Positions 52,688 through 62,000 of a stretch of DNA of 64,000 bases are shown in pieces; the stretch's first letter is position 1, and every line of letters begins with the position of its first letter. Source of the stretch: Corynebacterium uterequi (GTDB taxonomy: Bacteria; Actinomycetota; Actinomycetes; Mycobacteriales; Mycobacteriaceae); assembly GCF_001021065.1 (NCBI RefSeq), contig NZ_CP011546.1, positions 1,426,001 to 1,490,000 on the forward strand. Reading direction: 5' to 3'. Below the pieces are notes generated by a model. The model saw nothing but the letters and a program-made list of their open reading frames with translations, made no database searches and was not told where the DNA came from. The position numbers and the translations under genes are program-made.

Positions 52688-54492
52688 AGACCCTCCTCAT
52701 CGCCAACCGCGGAGAGATCGCCGAAAGGATCATTCGCACTGCCCGGGAGCTCGGCATTACCACCGTCGTCGGCTACAGCGACGGCGACCGGGACGCGGGC
52801 TTCGTCGCCCTCGCCGACCACGCCTACGCCCTCGGCGGCACCCACGCCGGCGAGACCTACCTCAACGTCGCCAAGCTCCTCGACCTCGCTCGTCGCAGTG
52901 GCGCCGATGCGGTCCACCCCGGCTACGGCTTCCTCTCCGAATCCGCGGACTTCGCCGCCGCCGTCATCGATGCCGGCCTGACATGGGTCGGCCCCGATCC
53001 GACGGTGCTCGCTGGCACCGGCGATAAAATCGCCGCCCGCCACCTAGCCGACCGGGTCGGCGTAGCCACCGTTCCCGGCGTGTCCGAGCCGGTACGCGAC
53101 GCAACCGATCTTCGACACTTCGCCGCCGACCACGGCTTTCCCATCCTCGCCAAACAAGCCGACGGCGGCGGTGGGCGCGGGATCGTCGCGCTACGCACCC
53201 CGGGCGACATCGACCGTTTCGTGCGCCACCCGCAGTTTCCCACCCGCTCCTACTTCGTCGAAAAGCTCATCGGTAACGCCCGCCACATCGAGGTTCAATG
53301 CGCCCGAGACGCCGCCGGTCACTTCGCCGCCGTGTCCACCCGGGACTGCTCGCTGCAACGACGCAACCAGAAGCTCATCGAAGAGGCCCCGGCCACCGGA
53401 CTGAAAGAGGAGGCCACCGCCTACCTCACCGACGCCGCCCACGCCCTGTGCGAAGGCGTCGGACTAGTCGGGCTGTGTACGTGCGAGTTCCTCGTCGAGC
53501 CAGGCGCGACCGGTGAAGACGGGATCTACTTCCTGGAAATCAACCCCCGCCTGCAGGTCGAGCACCCGGTGACTGAGGAGGTCGCCGGCGTGGACCTCGT
53601 CGCCTGGCAGATCGCCATCGCCCGCGGGCAGGATCTCCCCGAGCGTCCGGCCCCGCGCGGGCACAGCCTGGAGTTTCGCATCACGTGCGAAGACCCCACC
53701 CAGGAGATGAAGCCCACCGGCGGGACCATCGAGCGGCTTCGGTGGCCGGTGGGCCCCGGGGTGCGCATCGACTCCGGTGTCACCGCCGGCGACGCGGTCT
53801 CCGCGGACTTCGACCCGATGATCGCAAAGATCATCGTCACCGGCCCGACTCGCGAGCGAGCCGTGGCCCGGGCCCGGCGCGTGCTCTCCGAGTTCGAGCT
53901 CGTCGGCATCCCCACTCCCGTGCCGCTGTATCAGAGCATCCTCGCCACCGACGCCTTCGCGTCGCAGCGCTACTCCACCCGTTGGTTGGAAGAGGGCTTC
54001 CTGCCGAACTGGCCCGGAGTCGCGGGCACCACTCGCGCTCGGGGCAACGAGGACGAGACAGCTCCCCAACCCGGGCACTGGCGAGAGATCGTCGTCGAGA
54101 TTGACGGAAAGCGCACCGTGGTGGGTCTGCCTTCGGAACTGCTGCCCGGCGCCACCTCGACCACACCCGAGCCGCTTCGTCGAGCAGCCCAGCGCATCCG
54201 TCGCGCCGCCCGGCGCGTGCATCGACCCAAGGACGCCGCCCCCGTCACCGGGGAGGTCCGCTCCCCTATTCAAGCGATCGTCAGCGGCATCGCCACCAAC
54301 GTCGGCGCCGAGGTCGACGAGGGCGAACTCTTGCTCACCCTCGAGGCCATGAAGATGGAGACCTACGTCTGCGCGCCGTGCGCCGGCACGGTGGAGTCCA
54401 TCGCCGTGACCGCGGGAGACTCCATCAACGCCGAGGACCTGCTCGTCACCATCCACGCCGCCTCAGCAGCCACCCCCACCGAGGAGTCCTAG
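52675..54492 (+). CDS. accBC: Acyl-CoA carboxylase alpha subunit: biotin carboxylase with biotin carrier domain
   Basis: Carboxylates biotin and carries it to the carboxyltransferase, giving malonyl-CoA. About 605 residues. The biotin carboxylase domain has TLLIANRGEIAERIIRTA, the ATP-grasp loop KQADGGGGRGI, and FLEINPRLQVEHPVTEEV. The C-terminal biotinyl domain has EAMKMET with K560 as the biotin site. The start may be GTG 52675 (GGAAGG eight bases upstream) or GTG 52684 (overlapping a leader ORF stop). accD follows after 3 bp. Confidence 0.93.
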   Translation: MDTVKTLLIANRGEIAERIIRTARELGITTVVGYSDGDRDAGFVALADHAYALGGTHAGETYLNVAKLLDLARRSGADAVHPGYGFLSESADFAAAVIDAGLTWVGPDPTVLAGTGDKIAARHLADRVGVATVPGVSEPVRDATDLRHFAADHGFPILAKQADGGGGRGIVALRTPGDIDRFVRHPQFPTRSYFVEKLIGNARHIEVQCARDAAGHFAAVSTRDCSLQRRNQKLIEEAPATGLKEEATAYLTDAAHALCEGVGLVGLCTCEFLVEPGATGEDGIYFLEINPRLQVEHPVTEEVAGVDLVAWQIAIARGQDLPERPAPRGHSLEFRITCEDPTQEMKPTGGTIERLRWPVGPGVRIDSGVTAGDAVSADFDPMIAKIIVTGPTRERAVARARRVLSEFELVGIPTPVPLYQSILATDAFASQRYSTRWLEEGFLPNWPGVAGTTRARGNEDETAPQPGHWREIVVEIDGKRTVVGLPSELLPGATSTTPEPLRRAAQRIRRAARRVHRPKDAAPVTGEVRSPIQAIVSGIATNVGAEVDEGELLLTLEAMKMETYVCAPCAGTVESIAVTAGDSINAEDLLVTIHAASAATPTEES

Positions 54493-54495
54493 CCC

Positions 54496-56040
54496 ATGGC
54501 ACCTATCATCCGCGACAACTTCACCGCCGTGCGTGCCGAACTCAGCGAACGCGCCGAACAGCGCGCCCGGCAGCGCCAGCACCCGAAGGGCAAGCTCACC
54601 GCTCGTGAGCGCATCGAGGCGCTCGTCGACGCCGGCAGCTTCCACGAGATCGGCCGCTTCGCCGGCGGCGACGTCTCTGAAGGGTTCTCCGGGGCGGCCG
54701 TCGTCACCGGCCTCGGGCGGGTCGACGGCCGCCAGGTGGCCGTGTACGCCCAGGACTTTTCCATCATGGGCGGAACCCTCGGCGAGGTGGAGGGCGAGAA
54801 GATCATCGCGCTCATCGACCACGCTCTCACCTTGCGGGTTCCGGTCATCGGCATCCAGGACTCCGGCGGGGCCCGCATCCAGCAGGGTGTGCGCGCGCTG
54901 CGCCAGTACGGCCGGCTCTTCCGCAAGACGTGCCAAGCGTCCGGGGTCATCCCGCAGATTTCCCTCGTCTTCGGCCCTTGCGCTGGCGGCGCCGTGTACC
55001 TGCCCGCCCTGACGGATTTCGTCATCATGACCCGGGAGAACTCCCACATGTTCGTCACCGGCCCCGACGTCGTCCGGGCCACCACCGGAGAGGAGGTCAG
55101 CTTCGACGCACTCGGCGGCGGCGAGGTGCACTCAAGCATCTCCGGGGTGGCGCACTACCTCGCCGAGGACGAGCATGACGCCCTCGACTACACCCACGCG
55201 CTGTTGTCCTACCTGCCGTCGCACTCGCAGGCGCCCGCCCCTCGCTTCGGCTACGATCCGGCCACCGATGCCCGTCCGCTCATCGACCTTGAGCAGGTCG
55301 TTCCCGTGTCGTCCCGGGTGCCCTACGACATGTGCGAGCTCATCGCCGCGCTCGTCGATCACGGCGAATTCGTCCAGGTGCATGAGCACTTCGCCCGCAG
55401 TGCCGTCGCGGGCTTTGCCGCCATTGAAGGCCGCAGCGTCGGCGTAGTGGCCAATCAGCCCAATGTCGGGGCCGGCACTCTCGACGTGGACGCGTCGGAA
55501 AAGCTCGCCCGGTTCGTGCAGTTCTGCGACGCTTTCGGGCTGCCCGTCGTGTCCCTCGTCGATGTCCCCGGCTATCTTCCCGGCACTGACCAGGAACACA
55601 CCGGCATCATCCGGCGCGGCGCGAAGCTCATCTGGGCTTATGCGAACGCCACCGTTCCCTTGGTCACCGTCATCGTGCGTAAAGCCTACGGCGGCGCCTA
55701 CATCGTCATGGGCTCTAAGGGCCTCGGCGGGGACCTGACGTACGCCTGGCCCGGCGCGGAGATAGCCGTGCTGGGCGCGGAGGGCGCAGTGAGCATCATC
55801 CACCGCCGAGAGCTCGCCGACGCCCGTGAACGAGGCGTCGAGGCCGCCACGCTCGAACGGTTGACCGCCGAGTACCGGGAGGCCAACGTGAACCCGAACC
55901 TGTCGGTGGCGTGCGGGGAGCTCGACGGCATCATCGCCCCGTCGGAGACCCGGGAGACCATCGCGTCGTCCCTGGCCGCGCTCGATTCGAAACAACCGGC
56001 CCAGCCGCTGCCCCGCCGCCACGGCAACCCACCGCTCTAG
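54496..56040 (+). CDS. accD: Acyl-CoA carboxylase beta subunit (carboxyltransferase)
   Basis: Transfers the carboxyl group from biotin to acetyl- or propionyl-CoA. The 514 residues show GKLTARERIEALVDAGSF, GIQDSGGARIQQGV (first oxyanion-type loop), PCAGGAVYLPALTDF, and the C-terminal half with VPGYLPGTDQEHTGIIRRGA and RKAYGGAYIVMGSKGLGGD. Length is normal for actinobacterial AccD/PccB. Its place between accBC and fas argues for acetyl-CoA as substrate; mycolate-type AccD paralogs are a possibility that specificity residues would settle. Confidence 0.93.
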   Translation: MAPIIRDNFTAVRAELSERAEQRARQRQHPKGKLTARERIEALVDAGSFHEIGRFAGGDVSEGFSGAAVVTGLGRVDGRQVAVYAQDFSIMGGTLGEVEGEKIIALIDHALTLRVPVIGIQDSGGARIQQGVRALRQYGRLFRKTCQASGVIPQISLVFGPCAGGAVYLPALTDFVIMTRENSHMFVTGPDVVRATTGEEVSFDALGGGEVHSSISGVAHYLAEDEHDALDYTHALLSYLPSHSQAPAPRFGYDPATDARPLIDLEQVVPVSSRVPYDMCELIAALVDHGEFVQVHEHFARSAVAGFAAIEGRSVGVVANQPNVGAGTLDVDASEKLARFVQFCDAFGLPVVSLVDVPGYLPGTDQEHTGIIRRGAKLIWAYANATVPLVTVIVRKAYGGAYIVMGSKGLGGDLTYAWPGAEIAVLGAEGAVSIIHRRELADARERGVEAATLERLTAEYREANVNPNLSVACGELDGIIAPSETRETIASSLAALDSKQPAQPLPRRHGNPPL

Positions 56041-56067
56041 CGTCACCGTCCACACCAACATTGCAGT

Positions 56068-56079
56068 TTTGTTTCCAAA
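56068..56079 (+). promoter_or_regulatory. TTTGTTTCCAAA element just upstream of fas
   Basis: Lies 10 bp before the fas start codon, in the 49-bp accD-fas gap, and matches the element before accBC in 11 of 12 bases. In this spot it also overlaps the likely ribosome site (AAAGGA), so a bound regulator or an mRNA element could affect translation of fas. Confidence 0.4.
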
Positions 56080-56089
56080 GGATCATTTT

Positions 56090-59000
56090 ATGCTTGCGCA
56101 GACGCCCTTGTCCCTCATTCCCTTCCACGAACGACTAAGCACCCACCCCTACAGCCTGCACTTCGCCGGCCAGGCCACCCCCTGGCAGGCCGCCCTCGCC
56201 GAGGTGACCGCCGATCCTCGGCTGCGCCGCGCCCTCGACGCCGCCCTCACCCGCAGCGACGCCCTGCTCGCCGACGTCCTCCCAGAGCTCACGCGCATCA
56301 CCGGCGGTCCGCTGAATCTACTCGACGCCCCCACCAACCACGCCTACTCTTCCGTCCCCGGCATCCTTACGGCCCAGTACGGCCACCTGCTCGACCTCTT
56401 CGGCGATGCCCTTCCCGCACAGCCGGTCGCCGCCGTCGGCCATTCGCAAGGCGTGCTCGCCGTCGCCCTCGCCGAGCGTCATGGTGATCCTGACCACGCC
56501 GCCGCGCTCGTCGCTCTCGCTCGCCTCATCGGCGCCGCCGCTACCGCCGCTACCCGCGCCCACCGCGCCGAACGCTTCGGCGAGCTCACCCCCATGCTCG
56601 CTGTGCGCGGCATCGACCGCGATCGGTTGGACGCCGTCCTTACCCGCCACGACAGCGTGTGCGTCGCCATCCGTAACACCCCCACCGCCGTCACCCTCAG
56701 TGGCCTGCCGGCCGCCCTTGATGCGGTGAGAGAAGACCTTGCTGCCCTGACGGCCGAGCACGCCGAGGCACTCGCCGCCAAGCGCACCGGCGGCGCCCCG
56801 CTCACCATCGTCACCGAGTTCCTCGACGTCGCCGCCCCCTTCCACTCCCCGCTGCTCGACGACGCCGTCGTCAGTGTCGTCGAATGGGCGAGCCGCTGCC
56901 CCGGTCTCGCCGATATCGAGTCCGAGCGCCTCGCTCGCGCCGTGCTCACCGACCGGCCGCACTGGGACGACGAGGTCACCGCGGCCCTCGACGCGGAGTT
57001 CCTCCTCGACCTCGGACCCGGCTCTGGTGTGCGCGGCCTCACCGCCCAGCTGGCGGAAGGCCGCGGCGTCGGGCTCATTGACGCCTCCACCGCCGACGCC
57101 CGGGACGCACTCCGCAGCCCCGCCTTCACCTGGCCCACGGGGCAGGATTACGCCGAGTTCGCGCCCCGGCTGCGCACCATCAACGGTCGCACCGTCGTCG
57201 ATACCGCCTTCACCAGGCTCACCGGCCGTGCCCCGGTTGTGCTTGCCGGCATGACCCCCACCACCACCGAGCCGGACATCGTCGCCGCCGCAGCCAACGC
57301 CGGCTACTGGGCGGAACTCGCCGGCGGCGGCCAGGTCACCGAGGAGGTCATCCGCACCAACCTCGACTCGTTGAAGGACCAGCTCGACCCCGGTCGAACC
57401 GCCCAGTTCAATGCCATGTTCATGGACCGCTACCTGTGGAATCTCCAATTCGGCGCACAACGGGTGGTGACCCGCGAGCGGGAATCGGGAGCGCCGCTCG
57501 ACGGCGTCGTCATCTCCGCCGGTATTCCCGAGCTCGACGAAGGCGTCGAACTGCTCACCTCCCTGCGAGCCAGCGGTTTTAGCTACGTTTCCTTCAAGCC
57601 CGGGACGGTGGCGCAGATCCGCCAGACCCTGGCTATCGCCCGGCAGGTTCCCGAAGTCCCCGTCATCATGATGGTCGAAGACGGTCACGCCGGCGGCCAC
57701 CACTCCTGGGAGGACCTCGATCACCTGCTGCTGAGCACGTACGCCGAGATCCGAGCGCAGCGCAACGTCGTGCTCGTCGCCGGCGGCGGCCTGGGCATGC
57801 CGCAGCGCGCTGCCGAATTCCTCACCGGCGACTGGGCGCTGGCCCACGGCGCGGTGCGCATGCCCGTCGACGCCATCATGATCGGTACCGCCGCGATGAC
57901 CGCCAAGGAGGCGCACACCAACCCGGACGTTAAGCAGTTGCTCGTCGACATTCCCGGCATCTCCGCCGAGGACAACGGCGGCTGGGTCGGTGCCGGCAGA
58001 AGCGCCGGCGGCGTCACGTCGGGCCTGTCTCACCACCTGGCGGACATGTATGAGGTGGACAACGCCGCCGCCGACGCCGCGCGGCTCATCGCCGAGGCGC
58101 ACGCCAATCCTCAGCTGCGCACCACCCGCAGGGCCGAGATCATCGCCGCCATCAACAAGACGGCCAAGCCCTACTTCGGTGACCTCGCCGAGATGACCTA
58201 CGCCGAGGTCCTACGCCGCTATGTCGAGCTGACCTTCCCCTTCACCGACATCTCCTGGCAGCAACGCCTCCTCGACCTGTGCCAGCGCTTCGAGGCCCGC
58301 CTGTGCAAGCAGGACTACGGCCCGATCGAGCCGATCTTCGCCGACCTGGACGACGTCGCCGACGCGTCCACCGTCATCCCCCGCTTCGTCGACGCCTACC
58401 CCCTAGCCATCGACATCACCCTCACTCCCTTTGACGTCGCCTGGTTCATCGAGCTGTGCCGCCGCTACCCCAAGCCGGTGCCCTTCGTGCCGGCCATCGA
58501 CGAGTCCCTGCTCGCGTGGTGGGGCACGGACGGGCTGTGGCAGTCGCACGACCGCCGCTACCGCGCCGACGAGGTCCGCATCATCCCCGGCCCCGTCTCT
58601 GTCGCGGCGATTACCACCGTCGACGAGCCCGTCGCCGAGATCCTCGGCCGCTACGAAGACGCCATGATCGAGGCGATCGGCACCGACGCCGACGCTCCCG
58701 AGGTGTTCTCCCGCACCGCCGAGACGGTCGAGGACTACCTCCGGCAGTGCCCGCACATCAGCTGGCACGGTCACCTGATGGATAACCCGGCGGCCGTGCT
58801 GCCCGAGGCGACGCTCACGCCCACGGACGCCGGGATGGACATCGTCGTCGCCCTGGACACCGCCTGGGACGCCACCGGCTCCGACCAGCACGCCGTGAAG
58901 GAGCTGCGGATTCCGCTCCTGCTCGGCGACGGGGTGCGCACCGGTGCCGTGCCCGTCGTCGACGACGCTCGCCTCAGCGACACCATGTTCGGCCTGCTGG

Positions 59001-62000
59001 CCGCCACCGCCGGCGTGGGGTCCACCACGGTCACCGGCACCCCCATTACCTCCCTGCCGAGCATGACCGACTCCGCGGATTCGCCCTTCGGAGAGGCGCA
59101 CGCCGACGTCGCGCTCTCGGCGGACCTGGGGGCCCTGCACGCCGGGGTCACCGCCGCCACCCTGCCCGCCGACCTGCCCTTAGCCGGCATCGTCCCCTCG
59201 GCTGTGCTCGGGCTGTGCTGGCCGACGATCTACGCCGCACTCGGCTCCGCCCTCGTCGACGACTACCCGGTCATCGAGGGCCTGCTCAACGCCGTGCACC
59301 TCGATCACACCGAGGCATTCGACGTCGCCGAGCTCGGCTCCGCCGACGCCATCCACACCCGCTCCTGGTGCGCCGCCATTACCGAATCCTCCTCCGGCCG
59401 GGTGGTGGTGGTCCCCACCGAGGTGAGCATCGACGGCCGAGTCATCGGCCGCTTCACCGAACGCTTCGCCATCCGTGGTCGCGTCCACGGCAGTGAGCTG
59501 CCCGCGGACCCGCCGGTCGCCGGCGGGGTCCTCAAAGAAACGGCAGACACCCCGCACAGCCTCCTGCGCCGGGTCAGCGTCACCGCCCCGGCGGACATGA
59601 CCGCATTCGCCATGGTCTCTGGCGACTACAACCCCATCCACACCTCTCACCGGGCCGCCCGCGTCGCCGGCATGGCGGCGCCGTTGGTTCACGGCATGTG
59701 GCTGTGCGCTGCCGCCCAGCACGCCGTGGCCTGCGACTACCGCATCATCGGGTGGACCTACCGCATGTTCGGCATGGTCAACCTGGGCGACCAGGTCGAC
59801 ATCAGTGTCGAACGCGTCGGCATCGGCGCCGGCGGGCACCTGCTGCTCGACGTCACCTGCCGCGTGGGCCGGGAGATCGTTTCCCAGGCGACTGCCGCCG
59901 TCGCCCCGAAGACCACCGCCTACGTCTACCCCGGGCAGGGCATCCAGGAGCGCGGCATGGCGTTGGCCGACCGGGCCAACTCCCCGGCAGCGCGCGAGGT
60001 GTGGCGTCGTGCCGACGAGCACACTCGCTCCCACCTCGGCTTCTCCATCCTCGCCGTGGTCCGCGACAACCCCACCGAAATCACCGCCGGTGGGCGCGTC
60101 TTCCGCCACCCGGAGGGCGTGCTCCACCTCACTCAATTCACCCAGGTGGCACTCGCCACCGTCGCGTTCGCCCAGACTTCGACGCTGCGCGAGGCCGGCG
60201 TGCTCGTCGACGGCGCATACCTCGCCGGGCATTCCCTCGGCGAATACAATGCGCTGGCGTCCTACGCGCAGATCTTCCCGCTCGAAACCGTGCTCGACAT
60301 CGTCTACCACCGCGGCTCGACGATGCATCACCTCGTCGAACGCGACGCCGAGGGACGATCCAACTACCGCATGGCGGCGCTGCGCCCGAACCAGTTCGGC
60401 GTCACCGACGCGAAGGTCCGCGACTACGTGGCCGACGTCGCCGAGCGCTGCGGAGAATTCCTCGAAATCGTCAACTACAACGTGGCTGGCTCGCAGTACG
60501 CCGTCGCCGGCACCGTCGCCGGCATCGACGCTCTCACTGCCGACGCCACCCGGCGCGCCGAGGCCGCCGGTGGACGCCGCGCCGTCATCCCCATCCCCGG
60601 CATCGACGTGCCCTTCCACTCCTCGCGGCTGCGCGCCGGCGTGCCTGAGTTCCGAGATACGCTCGACGCGCTGCTGCCCGCGGACATCAACCCCGACGTG
60701 CTTCTGGGCCGCTACCTGCCGAACCTGGTGGCACGGCCCTTCGAACTCAGCGAGGATTTCCTCGACGCAATCCTGGCCGTGGCTCCCTCCGAATACGTCA
60801 CGCAGCTCAAGGCGCGGTGGTCGGAGGTGGACCTCATCGCGGAGCGCGCTCAGCTGTGCCGCGGCCTGCTCATCGAGCTGCTGGCCTGGCAATTCGCTTC
60901 GCCGGTGCGGTGGATCGAGACCCAGCAGTGGCTCTTCGGCCGCGCCGGTATCTCCACCGTTATCGAGGTGGGGCTAGGTAATTCGCCGACCCTGGCCAAT
61001 ATCGCTGCCCGCACCCTGGCCATGCCTGAGTTCCGCGCAGCGAACTGTACCCCGCTCAACGTCGAGCGGGACCGGGACGAGGTGTTCCATCGCAGCGTGC
61101 GCGCAGCGGAAGAGCCCGAGCCCGAGCCCCAGGCGGCACCGGACACCGCCCCGGCACTCGAGGCCGCAGCGAGCCAGCCGGTCTCGCCTGCGCCCGCAGC
61201 GCCCGCCACGACTACGGCCGTGGTCGCGACCATCGCCGACGTTGACTTCACCGCAGCCGACGCGGTGCGGGTGCTGCTCGCGGCGTCGACGAAGCTCTCG
61301 CTCGCGCAGATCGCCGAGGCGGACACCATTGAGTCGCTCACCAACGGCGTGTCCTCGAAGCGCAACCAGGTCCTTATGGACATGTCCTCCGAGCTGAGCC
61401 TGTCCGCCATCGACGGCGCCTCCGAGGCCACCATCACCGAGCTGTCCGCCACCGTCAACGCCGCCGCGCACAACTACCGGCCCTTCGGCCCCGTCCTCGG
61501 CGAGCACGTTCACGAGGCCATCCGGGCCGCCTTCGGAGCGGCCGGGGTGAAGGCCTCCGCCATCGAACGGCGAGTGCGCGACGCGTGGGCACTCGGCGAC
61601 GGCTGGGTGACGTGGACCACCGCCATGATTCTCCTCGGCACCCGCGACGGGGCCTCTCTGCGCGGCGGCGACCTGGGCTTCCTGCCATCGGCGACGAACG
61701 CGAGCGACGTCGATAGCCTCATCGATGCCGCCGTCGAGGCCGCCGGCGCTCATCTCGGCGTGGCCGTGGCGAAGCCCGCCGCGGCCACCAGTACCGGCGG
61801 CGTCGTCGACTCCGCAGCGCTGACCGAGTTCCGCGAGCAGCTCACCGACGCGTTGGCCGCCAATGCCCGCGACTTGCTGGAGCGGCTCGGGATCTCCTCC
61901 CCCGCTGTCGAGGCGCCCGCCGCCGAAGACCTCTACCCCGTCATCACTGCTGAGCTCGGCACCGGCTGGGTGGAGCTGGTCTCCCCCGCCTTCGACGCCC

